Positions 1 through 8,625 are shown, counted from the first letter of the stretch. The stretch is 26,550 nucleotides of DNA from JAVWGW01 sp036655915 (GCA_036655915.1 JAVVPE010000024.1:1-26550), one strand, 5' to 3'. Made by a program: numbers and translations. The notes: generated by a model not told the origin, from the letters alone.

Positions 1-1
1 C

Positions 2-631
2 TTAAAAGATCATGTGTATGATCACATTGCTCAGGCAATCGATAGCGGCAGGCTTGCTGGCGACGACAAGCTGAGCGAACAGCAAATTTGCGATGCTCTC
101 AACGTCAGTCGCACGCCGGTGCGCGAAGCCCTTATACAGCTGGCAAGCGACGGTTACTTGGAAAATCTTCCGCGTAAAGGTTTCCACGTTAAGGCCATGA
201 ATGAGGAAAGCGCGCGTGAAATCGTCGAGATCATCGGTCCGCTCGACGGGAGAGCGGCGCTTTTGGCGTGTCCGCGCATGGATGAAGACGATCGCGCGCA
301 GCTGCAGTTTCTGCACGAATCGATGCAGCTGGCTATCGCCAAAAGTATGCTGAAGAAGTACGACGATTTGCAGCACGAATTTCACGATTACTACGTGCAG
401 CGCTGCGGTAACGAGAAGTTGATAGGTTATGTGCGTCAACTGAATCGCTACTTTATGAAACGCGAGTATGCACACGTGGACCACGATAAGCAAATTGCCT
501 TACTGCAACAGGCCAACGATGAACACGCCGAAATTGTGCGGTTGTTTTTGGCGGGTGACGCCACGGCGCTGCAACGTTATGTGCGCGATGTGCACTGGAG
601 TATCGATAATGCGCCGTTTCTCGTGTGGTAA
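2..631 (+). CDS. GntR-family transcriptional regulator, FCD subfamily (5' end outside window)
   Basis: The reading frame is open from base 2, and the codons before the first possible start (GTG at 14) already read as LKDHVYDHIAQAI, the usual helix 1 of a GntR winged helix. The true start therefore lies upstream of the window. The DNA-binding part contains LSEQQICDALNVSRTPVREA and a wing ending in PRKGFHV. The remainder is an all-helical FCD ligand-binding domain, with acidic and histidine residues (for example in EFHDYY and NDEHAEI) of the kind that can hold a metal or small acid. Such proteins are dimeric repressors of nearby metabolic genes. The next gene, cysK, follows after 143 nt, but nothing shows that it is the target. 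Effector unknown. Confidence 0.85.
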   Translation, partial: LKDHVYDHIAQAIDSGRLAGDDKLSEQQICDALNVSRTPVREALIQLASDGYLENLPRKGFHVKAMNEESAREIVEIIGPLDGRAALLACPRMDEDDRAQLQFLHESMQLAIAKSMLKKYDDLQHEFHDYYVQRCGNEKLIGYVRQLNRYFMKREYAHVDHDKQIALLQQANDEHAEIVRLFLAGDATALQRYVRDVHWSIDNAPFLVW

Positions 632-713
632 ACATGCGGGTATGGTGATTTTGACCGCATTTTCTCTTCTTGCCGGCGTTCGTGCCTTTCTGCGGCGAAG
701 CGCAGATGAATGG

Positions 714-742
714 TGTCTTTATTGGTGGGGAAGCGTTAAAAT
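714..742 (+). promoter_or_regulatory. possible cysK promoter
   Basis: TGTCTT (714-719) and TAAAAT (737-742) are separated by 17 nt, about 30 nt before the cysK start. The -10 box is good and the -35 box is poor. Read by eye. Confidence 0.3.
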
Positions 743-774
743 CGGTGCGAACACAATTCGACAAAGGAGGAACC

Positions 775-1722
775 ATGGCAGATGAAGTATCACGAGCAAT
801 CGGCAACACGCAGCTTTTGAAATTGGAAAAGTTCTCGAAGGCTGTGGGCGCCTGCGTCTATGCAAAATATGAGGCCGCTAATCCGGGTGCATCCATCAAG
901 GATCGCGCGGCGAAATCAATGATCGATCGCGCCGAAGCGGCGGGCATAATTTCGCCCGAAAACAGCGTGCTTATTGAACCTACCAGCGGCAACACGGGCA
1001 TCGCCATCGCCATGATCGGTGCGGCGCGCGGCTATCGCGTCGTGTTGGCCATGCCGGAATCCATGAGCCGCGAACGTCGTGCGCTTTTGGCGGCTTACGG
1101 CGCGCAGTTGGTGCTGACGCCTGCCGCCCAGGGCATGGCCGGGGCGGTGGCGCGCGCCGAAGAGCTTGCAGCGCAAACGCCGGGCGGCTGGATCGTGGGG
1201 CAGTTTACCAATGCAGATAATCCGCTTGCCCACCAGCAGCACACGGCCCCCGAAATCGAAGCGGCACTGGGTGGCGCGCCCGATTACCTGATCACCGGCG
1301 TGGGCACCGGAGGCACCATCACGGGATGCGCCCACTATTTTGCCGAGCGCGGCGCCCCCACGCAGTGCTTTGCGGTCGAACCGGCCGATAGCCCCATCAT
1401 TTCCCAGACGCTTGCCGGTGCCCCTTTAACCCCCGGCCCCCATGGCATCCAGGGTATCGGCGCCAACTTTATCCCGGCCATACTTGATGTGGAAGCCTTG
1501 GCCGGCGCCCTGCCCGTTGCAACCGCCGATGCGCTTGAGCAAGCACGCGCGCTGGCAACAACGGAAGGCCTGCTTGTGGGCATTTCGACGGGCGCCAACC
1601 TTGCGGCCATCCGCCGCTTTGTGGCCGAGCACCCCGAAGCGCGCGGCACAAACATAGTAACGATGCTGGTCGATACGGGTGAGCGCTATATTTCCACACC
1701 TCTTTTCGAGGGGATTGCCTGA
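775..1722 (+). CDS. cysK: cysteine synthase (O-acetylserine sulfhydrylase)
   Basis: PLP enzyme that makes L-cysteine from O-acetylserine and sulfide in the cytoplasm. The start is the ATG at 775, preceded by AAAGGAGG five bases upstream; the frame is open further upstream but lacks a good start there. The 315-residue product has the usual family length. Lys42 in GASIKDR is the PLP Schiff-base lysine, TSGNTG at 70-75 is the substrate/PLP loop, and GTGGTITG near residue 178 is the phosphate-binding loop. The motif set fits CysK/CysM rather than cystathionine beta-synthase, since there is no C-terminal CBS domain. The stop TGA overlaps the tilS ATG by one base, so the two are probably cotranscribed. 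Confidence 0.93.
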   Translation: MADEVSRAIGNTQLLKLEKFSKAVGACVYAKYEAANPGASIKDRAAKSMIDRAEAAGIISPENSVLIEPTSGNTGIAIAMIGAARGYRVVLAMPESMSRERRALLAAYGAQLVLTPAAQGMAGAVARAEELAAQTPGGWIVGQFTNADNPLAHQQHTAPEIEAALGGAPDYLITGVGTGGTITGCAHYFAERGAPTQCFAVEPADSPIISQTLAGAPLTPGPHGIQGIGANFIPAILDVEALAGALPVATADALEQARALATTEGLLVGISTGANLAAIRRFVAEHPEARGTNIVTMLVDTGERYISTPLFEGIA

Positions 1723-2864
1723 TGGAAGATATGACGGCCCGCATCGGGCGCACTATTGCGCAACGCAAGCTTGCCACCCCTGATTCGGCGGTGCTGCTGA
1801 TGGTTTCGGGCGGATCGGATTCGGTGGCCTTGGCCTATATAGCCGCCGATTTGGCGAAGGCCGGGGCCTTGGGCGATTTGGCCATGCTGCACGTGAATCA
1901 CCAGTTGCGCGGCCAGGCTTCTGAAGATGACCAGGCCTTCGTGCAAAACATTGCCGAGCTGCTGCAGATACCGCTGTATATGTGCGAAATCGACATCGCG
2001 GCCGAAGCGCAGCGTTCGGGTGGCAACGTGGAAGCCATCGCGCGCCACGAACGCTACCTGGCGGCCAACGAAGCGCTGGAAAGTTTTTGCCTGCACGCGG
2101 GGGTGCCCCTTGCCGAAGGGCGGATATGCACCGCGCACACGCAAGATGATCGTGTGGAAAACTTCTACATGCGCTCGATAGTAGGCACAGGGCCGGGCGG
2201 TTTTCGCTCGATGCTTTACGCCAACGGGCCGGTGGTGCGCCCCTGCCTTGATGCCAGCAAGGAAGATTTGCGCAGCTATATAAGCCAGCGCGTCGAAGCG
2301 GGGCTGCCCGTTGCCTATGACGGCATTGGCAACCTGTGGCGCGAAGATGCCACCAATGCCCACACCGATCGCTTTCGCGCTTTTGTGCGCCACGAAATCG
2401 TGCCGCTGGCTGCCAAGCGCAACCCCCAGCTGCTTGAAACGCTGTGTCGCACCATGAACCTTATCGCCGATGAAGATGATATGTTGGATGCTCAGGCCGC
2501 CACGCTGCAAGATGAGTGTGTGGCCTGGGCAGACGGGTCCGAGCAGCGCGTCGATTACGGTGCGGGATGCGTGCTTGCTCCCGCGTTGGGGCAGGCGGCG
2601 CTGCCGCTGCAACGCCGCGTTGCCGTTGGCGTATTGCAGCGTATGCTGGGGCTTGATGCGCGCATTGAAACCGCTTCTATTGATGCGGTGTGCGCCGGGT
2701 TTGTCCAGGGTGCGCCGCTGGGCGGCTACACGAACAACATCCAGGGTGACCTGGCCATTTCGGCTAACAAAAACGGGGTGCGCCTTGAACCGATGGCAGC
2801 GTATCGCGCGCGACGCAAAGGTGTTGCACCCCTCGAACAAGAAGAGGGCAGTGCCCGTGAATAG
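1722..2864 (+). CDS. tilS: tRNA(Ile)-lysidine synthase
   Basis: Modifies C34 of the CAU-anticodon tRNA(Ile) to lysidine with ATP and lysine, so that the tRNA reads AUA. The PP-loop is SGGSDS at residues 29-34, followed by the TilS signature HVNHQLRG near residue 57. The motif REDATNAHTDRFRAFVRHEI, near residue 205, is the conserved tRNA- and lysine-handling segment. The protein has 380 residues, so the C-terminal domain is rather short beside the E. coli type. It starts on the last base of the cysK stop codon and ends eight bases inside maf. The order tilS, maf, hpt, ftsH resembles the common bacterial tilS-hpt-ftsH block with maf inserted. Confidence 0.92.
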   Translation: MEDMTARIGRTIAQRKLATPDSAVLLMVSGGSDSVALAYIAADLAKAGALGDLAMLHVNHQLRGQASEDDQAFVQNIAELLQIPLYMCEIDIAAEAQRSGGNVEAIARHERYLAANEALESFCLHAGVPLAEGRICTAHTQDDRVENFYMRSIVGTGPGGFRSMLYANGPVVRPCLDASKEDLRSYISQRVEAGLPVAYDGIGNLWREDATNAHTDRFRAFVRHEIVPLAAKRNPQLLETLCRTMNLIADEDDMLDAQAATLQDECVAWADGSEQRVDYGAGCVLAPALGQAALPLQRRVAVGVLQRMLGLDARIETASIDAVCAGFVQGAPLGGYTNNIQGDLAISANKNGVRLEPMAAYRARRKGVAPLEQEEGSARE

Positions 2865-3561
2865 TGATGTGAACAGCAATCTTGCGCAGCCCGAGCAGCC
2901 CGAGCAACCCGCGCAACCCGAGCAACCCGCGATGCCCCCCATCGATGTGATCTTGGCATCGGGCTCACCCCGCCGCGCCCAACTGCTGCGCGACGCGCAG
3001 GTCGCGTTTTCTGTGCGCACATCTGACGTGGACGAATCGCTCGAACCCGATTTGGCCGCGCAGCCCGAAGAAGCGGTCAAAAAGTTGGCCGAACGCAAGG
3101 CGGGCGCCATCGTGCAGCAGCTTATCGACGAAGTGTCGGCGCAGGCATACAGCGGATTTGCGGCGGTGATCGGGGCAGATACGATGGTGGTAAAAGATGG
3201 CGGCATCTTCGGCAAGCCCCATAGCTTATCCGATGCAACCGGCATGTTGCGCAAGCTTTCGGGTGCCACCCACGAAGTTATGACCGCGGTTTCGGTGTGG
3301 TATGTGGGTGCCCCCAACGTCGAAGATGTCACCTGTGGCTTTCGCACCTTCGTTGAAAAAACTCAGGTAACTTTCAAGCCGCTGACCGATGCCCAAATTG
3401 CCGATTACCTTGCCTGTGGCGAATCTTTCGACAAAGCGGGTGCCTACGCCATTCAAGGCGAAGGCGGCAAGCTGGTTTCGGCCATCCAAGGCGATTTCGA
3501 CAACGTGGTGGGGCTGCCCATGGCGCGCCTGCTAGAAAGCTTCCCCGAACTGCGCGGGTGA
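2857..3561 (+). CDS. maf: Maf-family nucleoside triphosphate pyrophosphatase (dTTP/UTP type)
   Basis: House-cleaning enzyme that hydrolyses non-canonical or surplus dTTP/UTP-type nucleotides to monophosphates. I chose GTG 2857, with a GAAGAGGG-like SD about nine bases upstream and an eight-base overlap with tilS; GTG 2869 and ATG 2932 are alternatives. The core begins with ILASGSPRRAQLL at residues 32-44. GADTMVV holds the catalytic Asp108, followed by GKPHS (119-123). GAYAIQGEGG and NVVGLP at the end match the YhdE-like subfamily. The product of 234 residues is longer than the usual 190-200 because of an N-terminal Gln-Pro-Glu rich tail made of short direct repeats (residues 11-26). If ATG 2932 is used the tail disappears. 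Confidence 0.88.
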   Translation: MNSDVNSNLAQPEQPEQPAQPEQPAMPPIDVILASGSPRRAQLLRDAQVAFSVRTSDVDESLEPDLAAQPEEAVKKLAERKAGAIVQQLIDEVSAQAYSGFAAVIGADTMVVKDGGIFGKPHSLSDATGMLRKLSGATHEVMTAVSVWYVGAPNVEDVTCGFRTFVEKTQVTFKPLTDAQIADYLACGESFDKAGAYAIQGEGGKLVSAIQGDFDNVVGLPMARLLESFPELRG

Positions 3562-3577
3562 AGTCCGGCGCGCTCTT

Positions 3578-3592
3578 CATGATAAAATCATG
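3578..3592 (+). promoter_or_regulatory. extended -10 element inside a palindrome, upstream of hpt
   Basis: CATGATAAAATCATG is a perfect 6-bp inverted repeat around AAA. It contains TGATAAAAT, a good extended -10 (TGn plus a 5/6 match). There is no clear -35. It could be a promoter with an overlapping operator, or simply a weak hairpin after maf. Confidence 0.35.
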
Positions 3593-3641
3593 GGCAAGCA
3601 CACGCGCGTTACCGTATTGTTTATGGAGACGCGCTAGCTAA

Positions 3642-3650
3642 TGCTACACT
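3642..3650 (+). promoter_or_regulatory. possible second hpt promoter, extended -10
   Basis: TGCTACACT has the TGn extension and a 4/6 match to TATAAT. Transcription from here would start near 3657, leaving a leader of about 30 nt before the GTG at 3686. It would also place the upstream ATG at 3641 inside the promoter. Confidence 0.3.
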
Positions 3651-3685
3651 TACGGCTAAACAAAAACACGCGAAAAGAGGCATGT

Positions 3686-4231
3686 GTGGGCATCAAGCAG
3701 CACGATGACATAGATAGAATCCTGTTTACAGAAGAACAGCTGCATCAACGCGTCAAGGAAATGGGCGCGCAAATCACGGCAGATTACGCGGGGGAAAGCC
3801 TGCTGGTTATTTCGGTATTGCGCGGCGCCGCCATTTTTATGGCCGATTTGGTGCGTGAAATAGAGCTGCCGCTGGAAATGGATTACATGGCTATTTCTTC
3901 TTATGGCAACGGCGCGAAAAGCTCGGGCGTCGTGCGCATCATGAAAGATACCACCACATCCGTTGAAAACCGGCACGTGCTTATCGCCGAAGATATTTTG
4001 GATAGCGGCCTCACTTTGAAGTACCTGCTGAAAAATCTCTCTTCGCGCAATCCGGCATCGCTCAACGTCGCCACGCTTCTGCGCAAAGAAACGCTGCAGC
4101 AGGCAAAGATTGATTGCGGCTATGTCGGCTTTGAATGTCCCGATGAATTTATCGTTGGTTACGGGCTCGATTTTGCGGAACGCTATCGCAACCTGCCCTT
4201 TATCGGCGTGCTGAAACCTGAACTTTACTAA
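3686..4231 (+). CDS. hpt: hypoxanthine(-guanine) phosphoribosyltransferase
   Basis: Purine salvage enzyme that joins hypoxanthine or guanine to PRPP. I prefer the GTG at 3686, five bases after AAAAGAGG (3673-3680); it gives 181 residues, the usual bacterial length. An ATG at 3641 in the same frame would add 15 residues but has no SD. The PRPP-binding loop is VLIAEDILDSGLT at 98-110. SVLRGAAIFMADL (43-55) is the early flexible-loop and pyrophosphate region, and DFAERYRNLPFIGVL near the C-terminus is typical of the family. It sits between maf and ftsH, as in many bacteria where hpt and ftsH are neighbours. Confidence 0.92.
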   Translation: MGIKQHDDIDRILFTEEQLHQRVKEMGAQITADYAGESLLVISVLRGAAIFMADLVREIELPLEMDYMAISSYGNGAKSSGVVRIMKDTTTSVENRHVLIAEDILDSGLTLKYLLKNLSSRNPASLNVATLLRKETLQQAKIDCGYVGFECPDEFIVGYGLDFAERYRNLPFIGVLKPELY

Positions 4232-4301
4232 CAAAGACAAGCCAACACCAACCCGCCCAAAGCGGGCAGGCGTACACCGGCAAAGGAAGTATAACAACCG
4301 T

Positions 4302-6485
4302 ATGGCAAACAAAAAGCAAATACAACCCAACCCGCGCACGACAATAATCTCGCTGGTCTGTTTTCTGCTGATAGCCTTTTTCTTGGGCAGCCAGCTGATG
4401 AACCTGATGGGCAACGATACCGCCAAAAAAACCGATGCGCTTATCACGTCTGAATTTGTGCAGGCGGTCAACCAAGACCGCGTAACGAAGGTGGTCTACG
4501 ATGCCAGCGGCGCCACGGTGTCGGGCACGTATTACCCGGCCGTCACTTCGGGTTCTTCGGCGGCAAGCGCCTTCAATTCGGCCTTTGAAGCGCTCAATGC
4601 CCAGATGGGCCTGCATAAAAGCACCGACGGGCGCGCCTTGGGTGGCGTGGGTACCAGCAGCATCGCCGTCACGTCGCTGGGTACCGAACGCAATTTCACT
4701 TCCACCTACGTGGGGCAGGATTCGTTGGGGCAACTGCTTGCCGCGCATCCCGCCATCCAATATGAAGTTAAGCTGCCTTCGCCCTTCCTGGGCATCTTGG
4801 GCACGTTTTTGCCCATCATCCTTATAGGCGTGCTGTTCTTCTTCTTTTTCTCGCAGATGCAAAAGGCCAACAATTCTCAGATGTCGTTTGGCAAGGCGAA
4901 AACGAAGAAGACATCCGAAGAACGCCCCGACGTGAAGTTTTCTGATGTGGCGGGCGTGGATGAAGCGGTCGAAGAAATGCAGGAAATAAAGGATTTCTTG
5001 GCAAACCCCGCAAAATACCAGGCCATGGGCGCAAAGATTCCGCGCGGCTGCCTGTTGGTGGGCCCTCCGGGTACCGGTAAAACATTGCTTGCGCGTGCGG
5101 TTGCGGGCGAAGCGGGCGTACCGTTTTTCAGCATTTCCGGTTCGGACTTTGTGGAAATGTTTGTGGGCGTGGGCGCATCGCGCGTGCGCGATTTGTTCCA
5201 GCAGGCCAAAGATTCTGCCCCGGCAATCATCTTCATCGACGAAATCGATGCGGTTGGTCGCCAACGTGGCGCTGGCTTGGGTGGCGGCCACGACGAACGC
5301 GAACAAACCTTAAACCAGCTGCTGGTAGAAATGGACGGCTTTGAAACCAACGATTCCGTTGTGTTAATCGCCGCCACAAACCGCTCTGACGTGCTTGACC
5401 CTGCACTTTTGCGCCCCGGCCGTTTCGACCGCCAGATTGTGGTCGATGCCCCCGACGTTAAGGGCCGCGAAAAGATTTTGCAGGTTCATGCGAAAAATAA
5501 ACCGATTGCCAAAGATGTCGATTTGCAAAAAATAGCCAAGTTAACCCCGGGCTTCACCGGTGCCGATCTGGCCAACCTGCTCAACGAAAGCGCGCTTTTA
5601 ACGGCGCGTCGCAGCAAAAAGGTTATATCCATGCGCGAAGTGGGCGAATCGATGGAACGCGTTATCGCAGGTCCCGAACGCAAGGGGCGCATTTTGGACG
5701 ACAAGACAAAGCATACGATTGCCTACCACGAAAGTGGCCACGCCTTGGTGGGGCATACGCTGTCCCATGCCGATCCGGTGCATAAAATCTCGATTATTTC
5801 GCGCGGTCGCGCCTTGGGCTACACCCTTTCTATCCCCAAAGAAGATAAGGTGCTCAATTCGCGCAACGAAATGCGGGACGATTTAGCGGTGTTCATGGGC
5901 GGCCGTGTTGCCGAAGAAATTTTCTGCGACGACATTACCACGGGTGCTTCCAACGACCTTGAACGTGCCACGAAAATGGCGCGCGCGATGGTCACGCAGT
6001 TTGGCATGAGCACCGAACTGGGCACGCAGATATTCGGGCAACCCAACCACGAAGTGTTCCTGGGCCGCGATTACGGCAATTCGCAAGATTATTCTGAAGA
6101 AACAGCGCGTCGCATCGACAACGAAGTGGCACGCATTATGCGCGATGCCCACGATTGCGCTTACCAGATACTTTCCGAAAAACGCGATCAGATCGATTTG
6201 ATGGCAAGCGTTTTGCTGGAACGCGAAACCATCGAAGGCGATGCCTGCGAAGCGCTTCTGAACAACACTTGGAGCGACTACCTTAAATACGAACAGTCCG
6301 AAGAAGGCCAAGCCGCCAAGCGTGCCGCCGAATCGACCATCGTTGAAGGCTACGAGCCCCCGGCGCCGCCGGTCGATCCTGCTGCCGAGGCCGCTGCCGC
6401 TGATGGCACCGCCGCCTCGCAGGCCACCGCTGCCGCCCCGGCACCGCAGGCAGCTGATGCAGCACAAAAGAAAGAAGATAAATAA
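4302..6485 (+). CDS. ftsH: ATP-dependent zinc metalloprotease FtsH
   Basis: Membrane-anchored AAA+ protease that degrades misfolded membrane proteins and regulatory proteins. TM1 lies at about residues 14-34 and TM2 at about 161-184, with an extracytoplasmic segment between them. The AAA module has Walker A GPPGTGKT (254-261), Walker B IIFIDEID (309-316) and a second region of homology ending in RPGRFDRQI (371-379). The protease has the zinc site HESGH (476-480) and the third ligand Asp552 in SNDLERAT. The last 45 residues are Ala/Pro rich with a charged end. The 727-residue length is somewhat above the usual 610-660, owing to the tail and an enlarged extracytoplasmic part. AAAGGAAG lies 12 bases before the ATG. 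The hpt-ftsH gap has a small GC hairpin without a T-run. Confidence 0.96.
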   Translation: MANKKQIQPNPRTTIISLVCFLLIAFFLGSQLMNLMGNDTAKKTDALITSEFVQAVNQDRVTKVVYDASGATVSGTYYPAVTSGSSAASAFNSAFEALNAQMGLHKSTDGRALGGVGTSSIAVTSLGTERNFTSTYVGQDSLGQLLAAHPAIQYEVKLPSPFLGILGTFLPIILIGVLFFFFFSQMQKANNSQMSFGKAKTKKTSEERPDVKFSDVAGVDEAVEEMQEIKDFLANPAKYQAMGAKIPRGCLLVGPPGTGKTLLARAVAGEAGVPFFSISGSDFVEMFVGVGASRVRDLFQQAKDSAPAIIFIDEIDAVGRQRGAGLGGGHDEREQTLNQLLVEMDGFETNDSVVLIAATNRSDVLDPALLRPGRFDRQIVVDAPDVKGREKILQVHAKNKPIAKDVDLQKIAKLTPGFTGADLANLLNESALLTARRSKKVISMREVGESMERVIAGPERKGRILDDKTKHTIAYHESGHALVGHTLSHADPVHKISIISRGRALGYTLSIPKEDKVLNSRNEMRDDLAVFMGGRVAEEIFCDDITTGASNDLERATKMARAMVTQFGMSTELGTQIFGQPNHEVFLGRDYGNSQDYSEETARRIDNEVARIMRDAHDCAYQILSEKRDQIDLMASVLLERETIEGDACEALLNNTWSDYLKYEQSEEGQAAKRAAESTIVEGYEPPAPPVDPAAEAAAADGTAASQATAAAPAPQAADAAQKKEDK

Positions 6486-6488
6486 TTC

Positions 6489-7796
6489 ATGCTTTGGCGC
6501 TGTTCATCGTACACTTTTGATTCTCGGATGCCCATTGTTATGGGCATCCTCAATGTCACTCCCGATTCGTTTTCCGATGGCGGCGCGCATAATACCTACG
6601 CCAGCGCCATTGCCCATGCCGAAGCGATGATTGAAGCTGGCGCGCTTATCATCGATGTGGGGGGTGAATCAACGCGCCCAGGTGCGGCGGCAGTCACCGA
6701 AGCCGAAGAACGCGCGCGGGTGATTAACGTGGTGCGCTACCTGACGGCACGCGATGTGTGCGTCAGCATCGACACGCGCCACGCAAGCGTTGCCCAGGCC
6801 TGCGTTGACGCCGGCGCAGCCATCATCAACGATGTTTCGGGCTTTCGCGATCCGGCCATGGTTGAAGTTGCCCGCAGTTGCACGGCGGGGCTGGTGCTTA
6901 TGCACATGCAGGGCGAACCGGGCACGATGCAGGATAATCCGCACTATAGCGATGTGGTGGCCGATGTGCGCGATTATTTACGCGACCGTGCCGCACAGTT
7001 GGAAGCAGCCGGCATTGCCGCCGACCGCATCTGCGTTGACCCCGGGCCAGGTTTTGGTAAAACGGCTGCGCAGACCAAAGAACTGGTGCGCAACTTGCAT
7101 GAATTTTGCCATTTAGGCTATCCCGTTATGGCGGCGGTTTCGCGCAAAAGCTATATTGGCCAGGCCTATCACATCGAAAAGCCCGCCGACCGCGACGAAG
7201 CTTCGGCGCTTGAGGCGCTGATAGCGTGTGAACTGGGCGCAAGCGTGGTGCGCACCCACAATGTGCCCGCAACGGTGGCCAAACTTGCCGATTTGCGTCC
7301 CTATGTGCTGCTGGGCCTGGGCTGCAATGTGGCGCTTGTTGCCGACCCCGGGGAAGAACAACAGGGCAAGATTGCCCAGCTCAACAAGGCTATTGCCGAT
7401 ATGTGCCTTTTGCCCGATACGCAGATTATCGACATATCGTCGTTTTACGAAAGCGAACCGGCCTACTACGAAGATCAAGACTTGTTCGTAAACGCGGTGG
7501 TGCTTATACGCACAGGGCTGCCCCCTCAAGAATTATTGAACTATCTGCATACCATCGAAAATAGTTTGGGGCGCATCCGCGAAATCAAAAACGGACCGCG
7601 CACCCTCGATATCGACATCTTGGATTATCAAGGCTATATCAGCGAAAATGAAGTGCTCACCTTGCCGCATCCGCGCCTGACCGAACGCGATTTTGTGGTG
7701 AAGCCCCTGCGCGAACTGCTGCCGCATCACGTGCTTGCCGACGGGGTTGCTGTAACGGCTGAAACGGCCACTTTGGGTGCGGCACGCCGGTGCTAA
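6489..7796 (+). CDS. folP-folK: fused dihydropteroate synthase - HPPK (FolP-FolK)
   Basis: Two successive folate-synthesis enzymes in one chain of 435 residues. Residues about 15-268 are dihydropteroate synthase: MGILNVTPDSFSDGG (18-32), IIDVGGESTRPGA (54-66), SIDT (93-96), INDVSG (113-118) and the C-terminal SVVRTH (252-257). Residues about 273-420 are 6-hydroxymethyl-7,8-dihydropterin pyrophosphokinase: GLGCNVAL at its start, NGPRTLDIDIL at 368-378 and LTLPHPRLTERDFVVKPL at 390-407. The start ATG 6489 lies only three bases after the ftsH stop; a start at Met14 is also possible and would match the family N-terminus better. FolB (dihydroneopterin aldolase), often found between the two, is absent from the window. 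The stop overlaps the birA GTG by seven bases. Confidence 0.93.
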   Translation: MLWRCSSYTFDSRMPIVMGILNVTPDSFSDGGAHNTYASAIAHAEAMIEAGALIIDVGGESTRPGAAAVTEAEERARVINVVRYLTARDVCVSIDTRHASVAQACVDAGAAIINDVSGFRDPAMVEVARSCTAGLVLMHMQGEPGTMQDNPHYSDVVADVRDYLRDRAAQLEAAGIAADRICVDPGPGFGKTAAQTKELVRNLHEFCHLGYPVMAAVSRKSYIGQAYHIEKPADRDEASALEALIACELGASVVRTHNVPATVAKLADLRPYVLLGLGCNVALVADPGEEQQGKIAQLNKAIADMCLLPDTQIIDISSFYESEPAYYEDQDLFVNAVVLIRTGLPPQELLNYLHTIENSLGRIREIKNGPRTLDIDILDYQGYISENEVLTLPHPRLTERDFVVKPLRELLPHHVLADGVAVTAETATLGAARRC

Positions 7797-8614
7797 CGCT
7801 TAACCCGCAACATATTGCCAGCCAGCTTGAAGGCAGTTTTTTTCGCCTGCACTGCCTGCAAACCACCCCTTCAACCAACGAAGAAATAAAGCAAGCCGCC
7901 CGCGAAGGGGCAAGCGAAGGCCTGGTGTATAGCGCGATGGAGCAGCGCGCAGGCTATGGCCGCCAGGGAAGGCAGTGGGTAAGTGCGCCGGGCGGCTTGT
8001 ATATGTCGCTGTTGTTGAAGCCTGCGGTTGATCAGGCGGCGTTGCCCCCCTTAAGTCTTGTGGTGTCTGTAGCGGTGCGCCAGGCGCTTTTGGCGCTTGG
8101 CTGTGGCCAGGATGTTGCCATCAAATGGCCCAACGATGTGCTGTGTGCGCGCGGCAAGCTCTGCGGCATTTCCCTTGAAGTTGTTGAAGGGGCGGTGTGC
8201 ATCGGCATCGGCCTCAACGTTTTCAGGCCCGCCGAACAGCGGCCGGTTGGCGGCAAAAATACCCCCGCCTATGTGGCCGAAGACCCGGCGTGGGAGCAGG
8301 ATGCGCGCGCTCAGGTGGCGGCCACCGGCCTTGATGCCCCCCAATGCGCCCAGCTTGAACGGGTGGCGGCCACACTGCTTAACAGCGTTGAGCGCTGCTA
8401 TCACCGCTGGTTGCGCGAAGGCTTTGCTGGTTTTGTTGCCACCTACAACACACACCTTGCCCTGGTGGGCACCGCGGTTAGCGTGGCAAACGCTGCGGGG
8501 GATACCCTGGCGCAGGGCACGGTGGATTCTGTGGATGGCGCCGGCCGCCTGGTGCTGCGCGCCCCCGACGGATCAAGCTTCCCCCTTGTTTCGGGCGAAG
8601 TTCACCTGCTCTAG
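7790..8614 (+). CDS. birA: biotin-[acetyl-CoA-carboxylase] ligase, monofunctional
   Basis: Activates biotin as biotinyl-AMP and attaches it to the lysine of biotin carboxyl carrier proteins. The N-terminus runs straight into the catalytic domain (STNEEI at 28-33), with no winged helix, so this is a class I ligase that cannot itself act as the biotin repressor. GRQGRQW (57-63) is the adenylate-binding loop in variant form, KWPNDVL (112-118) is the biotin pocket and KLCGI (123-127) carries the conserved lysine. The C-terminal SH3-like domain follows. The start is a GTG that overlaps the folP-folK stop. Biotin uptake by bioY lies about 4 kb further on. Last gene of the rightward housekeeping run. 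Confidence 0.9.
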   Translation: MLTLNPQHIASQLEGSFFRLHCLQTTPSTNEEIKQAAREGASEGLVYSAMEQRAGYGRQGRQWVSAPGGLYMSLLLKPAVDQAALPPLSLVVSVAVRQALLALGCGQDVAIKWPNDVLCARGKLCGISLEVVEGAVCIGIGLNVFRPAEQRPVGGKNTPAYVAEDPAWEQDARAQVAATGLDAPQCAQLERVAATLLNSVERCYHRWLREGFAGFVATYNTHLALVGTAVSVANAAGDTLAQGTVDSVDGAGRLVLRAPDGSSFPLVSGEVHLL

Positions 8615-8625
8615 CAGCTTGCGTC

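Noticed and set aside
670..774. Upstream extension of cysK from TTG 670
   Set aside because: The ATG at 775 has an excellent SD and fits the family N-terminus; the extension has neither.
468..785. 105-codon frame between the GntR gene and cysK
   Set aside because: Overlaps the GntR gene and the cysK start out of frame; Cys/Arg/Trp-rich composition without a family match.
1686..3347. 553-codon open frame on the minus strand across tilS and maf
   Set aside because: It lies antisense to two well-supported genes, shows no family motifs and reflects GC-biased codon positions.
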